Shown piece after piece: positions 1-9,091 of a stretch of 64,000 bases of DNA (position 1 is the stretch's first letter; every line of letters starts with the position of its first letter). The position numbers were made by a program, and so were the translations under genes. Source of the DNA: Bdellovibrio sp. GT3 (GTDB lineage Bacteria > Bdellovibrionota > Bdellovibrionia > Bdellovibrionales > Bdellovibrionaceae); the NCBI RefSeq assembly GCF_037996765.1, contig NZ_JBBNAD010000005.1, positions 404,001 through 468,000 on the forward strand. The letters run 5' to 3'. The notes below the pieces were generated by a model. That model saw only the letters and a program-made list of their open reading frames with translations. It did no database searches and was not told the DNA's origin.

Positions 1-2
1 AA

Positions 3-284
3 TCTGGTGAATGGGTATGGAACATGCCTTTGACAGATTTCCACTTGAAAGACATGAAAGGCGTTTACGCTGATCTTTCTAACATCTCTTCTGGTAAAGG
101 CGCTGGTTCTGCAACAGCAGCAGCATTCCTTGAGCAGTTCGTTGGCGAAGGCATCCCTTGGGCTCACTTCGACATCGCAGGCACTGGTTGGGCTGTAGGC
201 AATCGTCTTCCATACGCTCCTAAAAAAGGTGCTTCTGGCGCGATGATTCGCACTTTCGTTGAAGTAGCAAAACAATACGTTTAA
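3..284 (+). CDS. pepA: Leucyl aminopeptidase (M17), C-terminal end only
   Basis: The reading frame is open from the left edge, so only about the last 93 residues are visible. They match the C-terminal catalytic domain of M17 cytosolic aminopeptidases, including the stretch around DLSNISSGKGAGSATAAAFL, the WAHFDIAGTGW motif and the closing GASGAMIRTFVEVA. The family removes N-terminal residues from peptides with a two-metal centre and acts as a hexamer. The metal ligands lie upstream of the window and cannot be checked. An intrinsic terminator follows 25 bases after the stop, so this gene ends its transcription unit. The codon use (GCT, GGT, AAA, TTC) resembles the well-expressed genes of the window. 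Confidence 0.9.
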   Translation, partial: SGEWVWNMPLTDFHLKDMKGVYADLSNISSGKGAGSATAAAFLEQFVGEGIPWAHFDIAGTGWAVGNRLPYAPKKGASGAMIRTFVEVAKQYV

Positions 285-308
285 TTGCGTTTTGAATCTT
301 AAAACATC

Positions 309-343
309 AAAGGCTCTGGTGAACCCAGGGCCTTTTGTTTTTT
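309..343 (+). terminator. Intrinsic terminator after pepA
   Basis: An AAAGG...CTGG / CCAG...CCTTTT hairpin with a short TGAA-type loop is followed by a T-rich run (TTTTGTTTTTT). It lies 25 bases past the aminopeptidase stop and before the phospholipase D-like gene. Confidence 0.8.
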
Positions 344-389
344 GGCATTAGACCTATCATGCCCCACCCTTCAATTTGATAATTCCTAT

Positions 390-1940
390 ATGGGGAATCC
401 ATTAAAATTTCTTTCGCTTTTGGTGTTATCTTTTCTGCCGATAGCATGTGCCTCGCTGCCAAAGAATGTTAAAAGAACACCCAGCTATACATTTCCTGCC
501 GACCCCACAACGACAATATCCAAAAACATCAAAGCCAAACTTGCGCAACACAATGGCGACTCCGGATTTAATGCACTATTCAATGGCGAAGACGCCTTCG
601 TCTCCCGAATGGCTGGCATGCGAACTGCGGAGCGGTCGTTGGATTTGCAGTACTACATTTGGAACAACGATTTGACCGGCACAATTCTGGTGGACGAAGT
701 CTTAAAGGCCGCGGATCGCGAGGTTCGTGTGCGAATCCTGCTGGATGATCTGAATCTGGGAAAACACGAAAAAATGCTTCGACTGATATCGATGCACCCC
801 AACGTTGAGGTGCGCATGGTGAATCCCTTTGCCCATCGCAGTATGCGCTTCATGGACATCTTCAGACTGGGAAAAATCGACCGCCGCATGCACAACAAAG
901 TTTTTATAGCTGATAACGAAATTGCCATCGTCGGCGGAAGAAACATTGGTGACGAGTATTTCTGGGCCAGCAATGAGATGAACTTCGGTGATCTGGATAT
1001 GTGGTGCATAGGCCCCGTGGTCTCCGGCCTGGCCAGCGAATTTGATATATATTGGAACGCAGAGATCTCTTATCCCATAGAATCCCTGACCTCCAATATC
1101 AAACCCACAGAACTTGATTATCTGACTTTTCGAGAAAATCTAAAAGGAAATACATACCAGGCCTATCAAGCACTCTATATTCAGCGACTTTATCAAAGCA
1201 ATATGGGCAAAGCCTATGCTGCTGCCGACGTGCAACTTCAGTGGGCCCCAGCACAGGTGATCTATGATCCTCCTGAAAAGTTTGATCAGAAACCACATGA
1301 ACAAACGAACAATCTTCAGTCACAGGTTCGACCTTACATGCGCGAATCCAAGCGGGAATTGTTCATGATCTCGCCCTACTTTGTTCCCGGGGACAATGGC
1401 GTTAATTACCTGAATAAGAAGGTTGCTGATGGAACATCCGTCACAGTTTTGACCAATTCACTGGCATCCGGCGACGTGGCCGCTGCGTTTTCGGGTTACA
1501 AAGGCTATCGTAAGGATTTAGTAAAAGGTGGCGTTTCCCTTTATGAACTAAAGCCCCACGATCACGAAAATCTTAGAAAAAGAAAACGCTCTATTGGTTC
1601 AAGTTCCTCACATGCAGGTCTGCACGGAAAGACGTTGGTCTTCGACCGGCGCACAATCCTGGTGGGCTCGATGAACCTGGATCCCCGTTCGGTATTCTTG
1701 AATTCAGAAATGGGGGTAATCATCGACAGCACCGAAATGGCTGAAAAGTTCGTTACGCAATTTCAGGAGAATCTGCCAGAGATTGCCTATCAACTGGGTC
1801 TTAACGAAAAGAACAAGTTAACGTGGACAACCCTTGAAGACGGACAAAAAAAAACCTTCACCTCTGAACCGGAAACCACCTGGTGGCAGAGAGTGAAGGC
1901 TTCGTTTCTTTCCTGGATAGTACCGGAAAGTCAGCTTTAG
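390..1940 (+). CDS. Phospholipase D / cardiolipin synthase-like lipoprotein
   Basis: A 516-residue protein with two HKD motifs: HNKVFIAD near residue 168 and HGKTLVFD near residue 412. This is the layout of bacterial phosphatidyltransferases such as ClsC/YmdC, which make cardiolipin, and of other PLD-fold phosphodiesterases. The frame opens earlier at a TTG at 342, but the ATG at 390 gives a clean signal peptide ending in a lipobox (PIACAS), so I chose 390. The protein is probably attached to the outer face of the inner membrane or to the outer membrane. Both catalytic motifs look intact. The 3' end overlaps the convergent gene by 4 bases. Cardiolipin synthase, phosphatidyltransferase and phospholipase cannot be told apart by sequence alone. 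Confidence 0.85.
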   Translation: MGNPLKFLSLLVLSFLPIACASLPKNVKRTPSYTFPADPTTTISKNIKAKLAQHNGDSGFNALFNGEDAFVSRMAGMRTAERSLDLQYYIWNNDLTGTILVDEVLKAADREVRVRILLDDLNLGKHEKMLRLISMHPNVEVRMVNPFAHRSMRFMDIFRLGKIDRRMHNKVFIADNEIAIVGGRNIGDEYFWASNEMNFGDLDMWCIGPVVSGLASEFDIYWNAEISYPIESLTSNIKPTELDYLTFRENLKGNTYQAYQALYIQRLYQSNMGKAYAAADVQLQWAPAQVIYDPPEKFDQKPHEQTNNLQSQVRPYMRESKRELFMISPYFVPGDNGVNYLNKKVADGTSVTVLTNSLASGDVAAAFSGYKGYRKDLVKGGVSLYELKPHDHENLRKRKRSIGSSSSHAGLHGKTLVFDRRTILVGSMNLDPRSVFLNSEMGVIIDSTEMAEKFVTQFQENLPEIAYQLGLNEKNKLTWTTLEDGQKKTFTSEPETTWWQRVKASFLSWIVPESQL

Positions 1941-2566
1941 AAATTAACTACAACTGGATGACCCAGGTAGCGGGCAACTTCGTTGCTTTCGATAATCAAG
2001 TCAGCACTGTTGATGTTTTTCATACGGACAGTTTTAAGTAACCAGGTTTTTGGCCAATGATCCGGAAGATTTGCAAATCTTACTGTCACAGCACTGTCAC
2101 CGTTGAATTGAAATTCGCCATCGGCAGGATTCTCACCCAGAATTTTTGCGACCGGAACCCAAAGAGGATTGATCTTAGCCATGTCTGAAGAGAATTCGCA
2201 TGATCCTTCCACTTCCATGGACGGCTTATCACCAGAAACAGAAACGCCTTCCGCTTCAAAGACAAAGCTGACTTTGGCAAATTCCTGACAAGCCAGTTTT
2301 TTCTGACCGTATTGATCGACGAAAACAAAGTGACCCAAAGACAAACCGGATGCACCTGGTGCCTTCTTTAATTCAAAGCCACTTACCAAACGCTGTTTGA
2401 CGGCTTCTTGCAGATTTTCACCAGACAGATGCGAAAAATCAAAGTTAGAACGAACGGCTGCCGGGTCACGACTGATTGATTGGATTTCTGTATTGTTGTA
2501 AACCAAAGCATAGCCTGCCACAAAGCAGACAAAGAAAAGCCCGAAGACTCCCACATATTTTTGCAT
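1937..2566 (-). CDS. Unknown membrane-anchored or secreted protein
   Basis: A 209-residue protein that I do not assign to a family. Residues 5-23 form one hydrophobic segment (VGVFGLFFVCFVAGYALVY), either an uncleaved anchor or a signal peptide. The rest is polar and probably periplasmic, with beta-rich character and two cysteines (in LACQEF and EGSCEF) that could form a disulfide. The start is the ATG at 2566. The gene lies 76 bases downstream of another secreted-protein gene on the same strand and may be transcribed with it. Confidence 0.7.
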   Translation of the reverse strand: MQKYVGVFGLFFVCFVAGYALVYNNTEIQSISRDPAAVRSNFDFSHLSGENLQEAVKQRLVSGFELKKAPGASGLSLGHFVFVDQYGQKKLACQEFAKVSFVFEAEGVSVSGDKPSMEVEGSCEFSSDMAKINPLWVPVAKILGENPADGEFQFNGDSAVTVRFANLPDHWPKTWLLKTVRMKNINSADLIIESNEVARYLGHPVVVNF

Positions 2567-2642
2567 ATCGTTTCCTCTTATATGCAGGATAGCAGGGCTC
2601 GAGCGCGACTTGGAAATTAATGTGTCTACGCAGGTCTATCGT

Positions 2643-3125
2643 CTAGTAGGTAATGATCACGCTTTGCACGTTCATAGTTTGACCACCCACCTGCATTTGA
2701 CGAATTTGCGGGTCCAGAACCATCTGCGGAACCGGTGCATTCTGTCTGGAACGGTAGGCAGCGTGGATGACCTGAACATCGCGCCCCTTGGACTTAAGTT
2801 TAACATCTATACTGCTGGAGTCTTTTGCGTTTAGCTGAAAGTTAATGACACCTTTATTGGAGATCGCTGAAGCCACTTGTTGACCATTCAAATAGATTCC
2901 AACTCTTTCGCCATCATTAGCACTGGTAAGGGCACTGATATAACGACCACCGGTATAATCTGTAGGATTTGAAGAGAAGCCTTCGGACGTCATTTGAGCC
3001 ATATCAATGATGGTCAACGAAACCCCGATAGTCCCAGAAACCATTCCCGCATGGGAAAACACAGAGACCATCAACCCCGCCAAAGTAAGACCGACAGTGC
3101 GAAAATTAAGTTTGAAAAGGTTCAT
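2643..3125 (-). CDS. Unknown secreted protein
   Basis: A 160-residue protein with a standard signal peptide (residues 1 to about 26, ending SVFSHAG). The mature part is small, contains no cysteine and looks beta-rich, with a conserved-looking tail (QMVLDPQIRQMQVGGQ). I recognise no family. The start at 3125 has a strong AGGAGG ribosome site 7 bases upstream. It is the first gene of a likely two-gene leftward unit with the membrane-anchored protein ending at 1937. A hairpin at 3211-3237 separates it from gshA. Confidence 0.7.
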   Translation of the reverse strand: MNLFKLNFRTVGLTLAGLMVSVFSHAGMVSGTIGVSLTIIDMAQMTSEGFSSNPTDYTGGRYISALTSANDGERVGIYLNGQQVASAISNKGVINFQLNAKDSSSIDVKLKSKGRDVQVIHAAYRSRQNAPVPQMVLDPQIRQMQVGGQTMNVQSVIITY

Positions 3126-3210
3126 TTAAGCCTCCTGAATTCTGTATTCAGCAGCAATCCAGCAAAGCCCGTTCCCGACTCAGATTAAATACGTGATTGT
3201 TGATGGAACA

Positions 3211-3237
3211 CCACCTGTCTAAATATAAGACAGGTGG
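3211..3237 (-). terminator. Perfect 10-bp hairpin after gshA
   Basis: CCACCTGTCT and AGACAGGTGG form a perfect 10-bp stem with a 7-base A/T loop, 17 bases after the gshA stop. Neither side has a long T run, so it may end transcription weakly or stabilise the 3' end of the mRNA. Confidence 0.5.
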
Positions 3238-3253
3238 CAGAAACTGACGCTGA

Positions 3254-4489
3254 TTAAGTGTAGCCCTTGAATTGGGCATGCAGCTCGCGAGCCTCATGGG
3301 CGATGGCCAATAATCCCAATTTAGCGGTCCAACCATAAACGTTTTCCTGAGGGCATCCCGGAGTGTTGATCGCAAGATCAGATACACAAAGTCGTTTGTA
3401 AACTGCACCTGGGCTGTTCAGACTTTCAGTGGAGCTTTTCTCGGAATGCGTTCTTAAGAAACCACCGGCGAGATCTGATCCGATCATGTAAATAACCGGC
3501 TCCGCACTTGCTCCGTCTGCTTCAACGATGGAGGGAATTCCTTCCTGAATAATCACTTCTTCAACGTCACGACCACCCTTGGCCGCTTTCATTTTTTTAC
3601 GTGATTTATAGCTCCACTCTTTTACTTCGGCTCCAGAACCCACGCGAATAACTGCCAGACCGTACGTTCCGGCATTGTTTTTTACGAATACAAATGGCTC
3701 TTGGTTAATTCCGCGCTTTTGATACTCGCCCTTCAAACGAGCCAGCATCGCATCCACACGGGCGGCAAGTTCGTCACGACTTTTTTCATCGCCAATATCA
3801 AAGTGCTCAAACAATTCAGTTTCCACATTCATCAGAAATGGATCGATTTTGGCAATCGCACTGAATTCTGCAACAAGCTGATTATAGTATTTGAAGTAGG
3901 TGCTTTTTTTACGTTGATACCATCCCAACTCACGAGGCGGATTCATTGGGAATTGCACAACAGTTTCCGCCCATTCTTCATAGGCCATGGAAAAGTCATT
4001 ATTGCTGATGATTAAATCCGGATTGTAGTCCTTCATCAAAGTGCCGCTCATCAGTGCGGAGTAGAGAGTGATCTCGTTTCCTGCTGAGCTTGTGATTTGC
4101 AAAGGCTCTGGCAGTTCTCGGGGAATCGCCACACGCACTTCAATACTGGAAGCTTCGATCAATGACTTGATCGTGAAAACATTTTCCCAATAAAAGGCAT
4201 TGTTGGTGTGCTCTTCCGTCACCAGAAGAACTTTTTTGATTTTATCACCGTAGTGTTGGGTGATGTACTTATTCATAAGAGACACTGATGTCTCTTTGTC
4301 CGTTGGACAAATATTGTTAAATCCCGCAGGAAAAATATTTGCATCAACATTGGTGATTTTATATCCCGAGTCCCTGATGTCATAACTTGAGTAGATCGGG
4401 TACTGGTATTCATTTGACTTGGCCGTGAACCAAGCACAAATCTCGTTCATATTGGCGATTGTTTGTTTGTGAAGGGTGAGCTTCGCCAT
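3254..4489 (-). CDS. gshA: Glutamate-cysteine ligase, Acidithiobacillus-type
   Basis: This 411-residue protein resembles the glutamate-cysteine ligase family first defined in Acidithiobacillus, which is unlike E. coli GshA. It would make gamma-glutamylcysteine with ATP, the first step of glutathione synthesis in the cytoplasm. Stretches I recognise are SNEYQYPIYSSYDIRDSGYK near the N-terminus, the NDFS / WAETVVQFPMNPPRELGWYQ region, FVFVKNNAGTYGLAVIRV and the C-terminal GWTAKLGLLAIAHEARELH. AAGGAG precedes the ATG at 4489. The gene starts 21 bases after the TPR lipoprotein gene, so it is probably the last gene of the ArsA-like operon. No gshB is in the window. Confidence 0.8.
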   Translation of the reverse strand: MAKLTLHKQTIANMNEICAWFTAKSNEYQYPIYSSYDIRDSGYKITNVDANIFPAGFNNICPTDKETSVSLMNKYITQHYGDKIKKVLLVTEEHTNNAFYWENVFTIKSLIEASSIEVRVAIPRELPEPLQITSSAGNEITLYSALMSGTLMKDYNPDLIISNNDFSMAYEEWAETVVQFPMNPPRELGWYQRKKSTYFKYYNQLVAEFSAIAKIDPFLMNVETELFEHFDIGDEKSRDELAARVDAMLARLKGEYQKRGINQEPFVFVKNNAGTYGLAVIRVGSGAEVKEWSYKSRKKMKAAKGGRDVEEVIIQEGIPSIVEADGASAEPVIYMIGSDLAGGFLRTHSEKSSTESLNSPGAVYKRLCVSDLAINTPGCPQENVYGWTAKLGLLAIAHEARELHAQFKGYT

Positions 4490-4510
4490 TATTTCTCCTT
4501 AAAATCTTAA

Positions 4511-5638
4511 CTACAAATTCGGATCCGTACCCGGAGCGACCTTTTTTTTGGGAAGTGCTTTTATAGAAGAACTTTCCTCGCCCGGCAACAAAGCATCTGC
4601 TTTTGTGCGTCCGGATCTTTTAATGCTGTTAAGTCTTTTAGACTCCTCCGTCAGACCCATGGTTTCATGGCCCTGATACAGAAGTCTTTCTGTTTTATTG
4701 CGCACATCATTGGCTAATGTGAAAAATTCAATCTGATAACTATTCAGAGTTTGTCCAGTGATCGGCTTATATAATTCCGCTCGATCAATTAAATGAACTA
4801 ATGCGCCCCCCAAATGAGCCTGTTGACTTGGGTTTTGCTGAACTGACTCCACTTGCTGGTACATTTCATTGTAGGTTGCATTCAGTTGCTTTACAGCCCT
4901 CGGCGACCATTTGCTGTCATTCAACTCTATGGTTTTGATCAGATAGATCTGCATCAGATTCTGCGAGTTTACGAAAGAATCAAAGTTTTCCGCGGAGAGT
5001 TGGTTGGTGGAGGAGCTTCCCATCTGAAAGTAGGTTTTGGCCAACCAGTCTTTTTCAAGAGTTGCGGGGTCCGCTTCGGCGCGAATTTTTGCAATGCCTT
5101 TTTCAGCTTCGTTCAAATACTGAACGGCCTCTTTCTCTCGACCCATACGACTGTAAGCCGCCGCAAGCCTTGCCGGAATCTCGGCATAAGCTACCGTCAT
5201 AGGCAGAGTGTTGCGTAAACTTCTTGCATCCAAAAGACTTGCAACTGCCTTTTGATCGTCACCCAGGGCCTCTTCGCAAAACGACATTCGATAGCTGGCC
5301 AATGCCGAGATGTCAGGTTGAAGGTTTCTGGTTTTCAAAGTCACGTCACGATAGATGGCGGCTGCCTCGGTCCACTTGCCCTGCCCCTCAAGCGCCTGAC
5401 CTTCGCCAATGCGGGAAGCCTGAGTGTAAGAGGATACCGGATAAGTTTGTTGAAATAGCTTGAATTGCTTGAAGGCTTCCGGGTAATTCCCGGCGCTCAA
5501 CGTATCTTGAGCGGTTTTGATATCGCGTTCTTCCAGAAGGCGCTGATTTTGCAATGCTCCTTCTTCGCTGCGATTCATTTGAAAAAAGCTACAACCCGTT
5601 AATGCGAAAAGAACAAACAGGCTGATCACTTTATTCAT
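4511..5638 (-). CDS. TPR-repeat lipoprotein
   Basis: A 375-residue protein with a short lipoprotein signal (FVLFALTGCS; lipidated Cys at about residue 16). Residues 40-190 hold at least three tetratricopeptide-like helical pairs, such as AGNYPEAFKQFKLFQQTYP and GQGKWTEAAAIYRDVTLK. This indicates a protein-binding scaffold facing the periplasm. The start codon overlaps the stop of the upstream ArsA-like gene as ATGA, so the two are translationally coupled. The C-terminal 40 residues are basic and low in complexity. Its partner is unknown. Coupling to two cytosolic ATPases and GshA suggests a shared pathway but does not name it. Confidence 0.75.
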   Translation of the reverse strand: MNKVISLFVLFALTGCSFFQMNRSEEGALQNQRLLEERDIKTAQDTLSAGNYPEAFKQFKLFQQTYPVSSYTQASRIGEGQALEGQGKWTEAAAIYRDVTLKTRNLQPDISALASYRMSFCEEALGDDQKAVASLLDARSLRNTLPMTVAYAEIPARLAAAYSRMGREKEAVQYLNEAEKGIAKIRAEADPATLEKDWLAKTYFQMGSSSTNQLSAENFDSFVNSQNLMQIYLIKTIELNDSKWSPRAVKQLNATYNEMYQQVESVQQNPSQQAHLGGALVHLIDRAELYKPITGQTLNSYQIEFFTLANDVRNKTERLLYQGHETMGLTEESKRLNSIKRSGRTKADALLPGEESSSIKALPKKKVAPGTDPNL

Positions 5639-6714
5639 GGAACCTTCTCCTCCTCAGTAATGAGGGCGCTGATTTCTTCCAGACCCGAAAGGTCCGAGAC
5701 ATCCTTAACCAAGTCAGGAATTCTCAAAACACGGGCGTCGCGCGACATCTTCTTTTCAAAAAGTCGATAGATCGCATCCCTGTGATTGTAATAGGTCTTC
5801 ATTTGCATGTACAAGTCCACAAGCCCTTGCTCCGCTGTCCCGCCTTCATAACCTACCCGGAGGTCCAGCCAATGAGGGAAAACGCGGTTCAAAATCACCG
5901 TGTCTAAGTTGTACCCACCCTTTCGGATTTCGCGGGAGAAAAACTCGGCTTCCTTTAATTTTGCCTGATCAAAACTGGTCACAAGGAAAAATCTTGTCGT
6001 CGGGGCCACGAGCATTCGCTGAACTTCGGTTGTTCTTTGCAAAAGCTTCCCCTGCCACTGTTCAATATTAATGAAGAAATCACCCAACTCGCGAATGAAC
6101 TGTGAACCGGTCAGGGTTTCCAGAACTTTCAAAACCTGGCGTGTGCCCGCCTGAATCAGGTGACCGAAGATTCCGGATTTTTTTCCTTCAGGATCCCGGA
6201 ACCACTTGGCAACTCCTTCACTGAACAATGTTGCCAGTTTCTGCGGAGCTTTCAGGAAATCCAGCGCATGTTTGGTCGGTGGAGTATCCAGAATGATCAA
6301 ATCAAATTTCCCGGATTCATAGACCGAGTACAGTTTTTCAAGAGAGGTGAATTCCTGCGAACCACTTAAGCTTGTAGATAGCTGCTTATAAAGACTGTTC
6401 TCAAAAATTCTGCGAACAGCCTCTGATTTTTGTGCGGCTCTTTCCACGAATTCATCGAAGGTTTTTTTGTGATCTATGACGGAGGCGTACAGCTCCCCCT
6501 TGAAATTCTGACCGGGAACTTTGGTGATATCGTTCGTGCCTTCAATTCCCAAAGTCTGCGCCAGACGCTTTGCCGGATCGATTGTCAGCACCAGAACTTT
6601 TTTACCTTCTTTTGCTGCCAGTACGCCAACAGCCGCTGCCACCGTGGTTTTCCCGACGCCGCCACTGCCAACACAAACCAACACTTTGGTGTCTTTTAGC
6701 AAGTCGCGACTCAT
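5635..6714 (-). CDS. ArsA/Get3-like ATPase, subunit without signature lysine
   Basis: A 359-residue P-loop ATPase of the ArsA/Get3 branch of the MinD/ParA superfamily. The nucleotide loop at residues 16-24 reads GSGGVGKTT: the first lysine of the usual KGGVGKT loop, which reaches across the dimer to the partner's ATP, is a serine. Later motifs include LTIDPAKRLA (switch I region) and LIILDTPPTKHALDFL (Walker B/switch II). A start at 6750 is open, but the ATG at 6714 overlaps the stop of the preceding ArsA-like gene as ATGA and gives the family N-terminus. The same two-gene layout is known from actinobacteria (BagA/BagB of Mycobacterium). I infer a heteromeric complex; arsenite or tail-anchored protein cargo is unproven. 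Confidence 0.8.
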   Translation of the reverse strand: MSRDLLKDTKVLVCVGSGGVGKTTVAAAVGVLAAKEGKKVLVLTIDPAKRLAQTLGIEGTNDITKVPGQNFKGELYASVIDHKKTFDEFVERAAQKSEAVRRIFENSLYKQLSTSLSGSQEFTSLEKLYSVYESGKFDLIILDTPPTKHALDFLKAPQKLATLFSEGVAKWFRDPEGKKSGIFGHLIQAGTRQVLKVLETLTGSQFIRELGDFFINIEQWQGKLLQRTTEVQRMLVAPTTRFFLVTSFDQAKLKEAEFFSREIRKGGYNLDTVILNRVFPHWLDLRVGYEGGTAEQGLVDLYMQMKTYYNHRDAIYRLFEKKMSRDARVLRIPDLVKDVSDLSGLEEISALITEEEKVP

Positions 6715-7583
6715 GGGATTTTCTCCACGGCTTTTTCCACAAGCTTCCAAGGATCAGTTTCAAAAAACAGCGGAACTTTCACGATGTTCTTAAAGTTTGT
6801 GCCTGCCTGTTTAAACATGGACTGTTGTCGATCCAGTTGTTGTTCAAGATACTGGGCAAACAATCCCAAATCAGAACTTGTCTGAGTCTCTGCGTTCTTT
6901 AATGAAGACAGTGGAATGTTCACATCCAGAACTTTGTTCATGACCAGGTTCGGCTCTACAGAGAATTCATTTTTCAAATATTCGAAAAGCTCCGTGGATT
7001 CTTTCAGAGGCAATTCCTCGGGCAACGAGACGATGTGATACTTCGTGATGTTCTGATCACGAAGTACGCGAATGATACTGCGACTTTGCTCCCCCATCGG
7101 ACCAATCTGCACGGCTTGCGCCATTCCGCTGGGTGCCGCCAACAGTGCCTTGAAGTGCCCCGTCGCAAATGCATCCACCACCAGACAATCAAAATTCATC
7201 GGTGGACCGTACTTGCGTGGACCCGAAGTGATTTTTCCCAGCATCGCGAGCTCCGGCAAACCAGGTGCGATGTTTATGAAAGCCTTCATCACGGCATTAT
7301 CGAAGAACAATTTCGCAAGACTTTCCACTTTGATCAGATACTGGGCATATTCACGCAGACAGGCTTCTCCGGTCCACAGAGCTACGGACAGTTGCGGCTT
7401 AATTTCAACGGGCTGAAAACCGACGTCAGCTAAGTCAAAGAAATCCTTAAAGAAACTTTGATCTCCCAGCTCCACTAATAGAACTTTTTTACCCTGACGA
7501 CTTAATTTCAAAGCGAGCGCCGCGGCTATAACCGACTTACCAACGCCCCCTTTTCCCGTCACAAAGTGAATCTCTTGCTGCAT
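6711..7583 (-). CDS. ArsA/Get3-like ATPase, subunit with signature lysine
   Basis: A 290-residue ArsA/Get3-type ATPase and the first gene of the leftward operon ending with gshA. Its P-loop (TGKGGVGKS, residues 9-17) keeps the signature lysine that its partner lacks. The Walker B/switch II region reads FDCLVVDAFATGHFKALLAAP. It is short for an ArsA half and lacks the metal-binding cysteine pattern of E. coli ArsA, so arsenite transport is unlikely. The stop overlaps the start of the second ATPase gene (ATGA), which favours equal synthesis and complex formation. The upstream region (7584-7700) is shared with divergent tig. Confidence 0.8.
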   Translation of the reverse strand: MQQEIHFVTGKGGVGKSVIAAALALKLSRQGKKVLLVELGDQSFFKDFFDLADVGFQPVEIKPQLSVALWTGEACLREYAQYLIKVESLAKLFFDNAVMKAFINIAPGLPELAMLGKITSGPRKYGPPMNFDCLVVDAFATGHFKALLAAPSGMAQAVQIGPMGEQSRSIIRVLRDQNITKYHIVSLPEELPLKESTELFEYLKNEFSVEPNLVMNKVLDVNIPLSSLKNAETQTSSDLGLFAQYLEQQLDRQQSMFKQAGTNFKNIVKVPLFFETDPWKLVEKAVEKIP

Positions 7584-7700
7584 AGATATTTAAAGTGTCT
7601 CTGAGCTTCGAAATATAGGCATTACGCATGGCATTACAAGGTGCCTTCAGAGCGGGCATAACCTACTATCCGACGGCTTTTAACATGTAGGAGTAATCGC

Positions 7701-9014
7701 ATGAAATCAAACGTAGAAAAGGTTTCTAACCTTTCAAGAAAGATGAATATCGAAATCCCAGCTGCAGTTGTGGCAGCATCTTTCAACAAAGTGTTCAGCA
7801 GCATTCAAAAAGACGTGGAAATCAAAGGCTTCCGTAAAGGTAAAGCTCCTTTGAACACAATCAAATCCATCTATGGCGACCGTGTAAAACAAGACGTCGT
7901 TCAAGACCTAGTTCAAAAACACTACGCGCAAGCGTTGGAAGAGCACAAACTTGATCCTATCAGCTACCCAGAATTTGAGTTTGCTGATCCAGCTGCTGAC
8001 AAAGACTTCTCTTTCTCTGCAGCTTTTGATGTTCGCCCGGAAATCACTTTGAAAAAATACGAAGGTTTGGAAGTTGAAAAAGAAGCTTTCGAATTCGACG
8101 CTAAAAAAGTTGATCAAGTGTTGGAAAACATCCGCTCTTCACGCGCAACTTTCGAAACAGTAACTGAAGATCGCGCTGCTAAAAAAGGCGACACTGCAGT
8201 TATCGATTTCGAAGGCTTCATCGGTGGCGCACCTCTTGAAAACGGCGCTGGCGTAGACCACAACCTAGAGTTGGGTGCCAACCAGTTCATCGAAGGCTTC
8301 GAAGACGGTATCGTTGGAATGAAAAAAGGCGAGAAGAAAACTCTTACTTTGAAATTCCCGGATCCATACCACTCTGCTGACCTTGCTGGTAAACCAGTTG
8401 AGTTCAAAGTTACTTTGAAAGAAATCAAAGCAAAAGTATTGCCTGAGTTGAACGATGAGTTCATCAAAACTCTTGGTGGACCAGAGTCTTTGACTGACTT
8501 GAAAAAAACTATTCAAGAAGACCTTGAGCAAAACGACAAAAAACGTATCGAAGACGGCTTCAAAAACCGCACTTTGAAAACTCTTGTTAAAGAAAACCCA
8601 GTTGAAGTTCCTCCTTCTTTGTTGAAAGAGCAAAAAGCTTCATTGGTTGAAGACTTCAAAAAGCGCATGGCTGACCAAGGCATGGGCGAAGCTGATTTCT
8701 CTTCTTACGTTCAAAAATGGGATGCTGATTTCACAAACACAGCGACTGAGATGATCCAATCTTCATTCTTGGTTGATGCTATTGCGAAAAAACATGATCT
8801 ATTCGCGAAAAAAGAAGACGTTGATGCGAAATTCGAAGAATACGCAAAACAAACTGGCATCGAAGTTTCCCGTATCAAGGAATTCTACGGTCGCCCAGAG
8901 CAATCAAGCCGTTTGACTTACCAAATCACTGAAGAAAAAGTGATCAACTTCTTGAACAAAACTATCAAAGTTAAAGAAGTTCCAGCTGGTACATTCAAAG
9001 ACGAACAAAACTAA
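7701..9014 (+). CDS. tig: Trigger factor
   Basis: A 437-residue ribosome-associated chaperone and peptidyl-prolyl isomerase; the E. coli protein has 432 residues. The ribosome-binding signature GFRKGKAP is at about residues 44-51. The FKBP-like domain spans roughly residues 155-245 (start KKGDTAVIDFEGFIGG), and the long helical substrate-binding arms follow. The ATG at 7701 has TAGGAG upstream. Codon choice is strongly biased (AAA, CTT/TTG, GCT), as expected of an abundant protein. The gene stands alone with its own terminator. No clpP or clpX, its frequent neighbours, follow. Confidence 0.97.
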   Translation: MKSNVEKVSNLSRKMNIEIPAAVVAASFNKVFSSIQKDVEIKGFRKGKAPLNTIKSIYGDRVKQDVVQDLVQKHYAQALEEHKLDPISYPEFEFADPAADKDFSFSAAFDVRPEITLKKYEGLEVEKEAFEFDAKKVDQVLENIRSSRATFETVTEDRAAKKGDTAVIDFEGFIGGAPLENGAGVDHNLELGANQFIEGFEDGIVGMKKGEKKTLTLKFPDPYHSADLAGKPVEFKVTLKEIKAKVLPELNDEFIKTLGGPESLTDLKKTIQEDLEQNDKKRIEDGFKNRTLKTLVKENPVEVPPSLLKEQKASLVEDFKKRMADQGMGEADFSSYVQKWDADFTNTATEMIQSSFLVDAIAKKHDLFAKKEDVDAKFEEYAKQTGIEVSRIKEFYGRPEQSSRLTYQITEEKVINFLNKTIKVKEVPAGTFKDEQN

Positions 9015-9043
9015 TTGTTCTTCTTCTGACAGTTGAAAAACTA

Positions 9044-9075
9044 AAAAAGGCTCTCGCAAGAGAGCCTTTTTCTTT
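9044..9075. terminator. Bidirectional terminator between tig and the lipoprotein hydrolase
   Basis: AAAAAGGCTCTC and GAGAGCCTTTTT form a perfect 12-bp stem with a GCAA tetraloop. A/T tracts on both sides let it serve tig on the plus strand and the convergent hydrolase gene on the minus strand. Confidence 0.9.
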
Positions 9076-9091
9076 AGGTACGGCCTTACCT

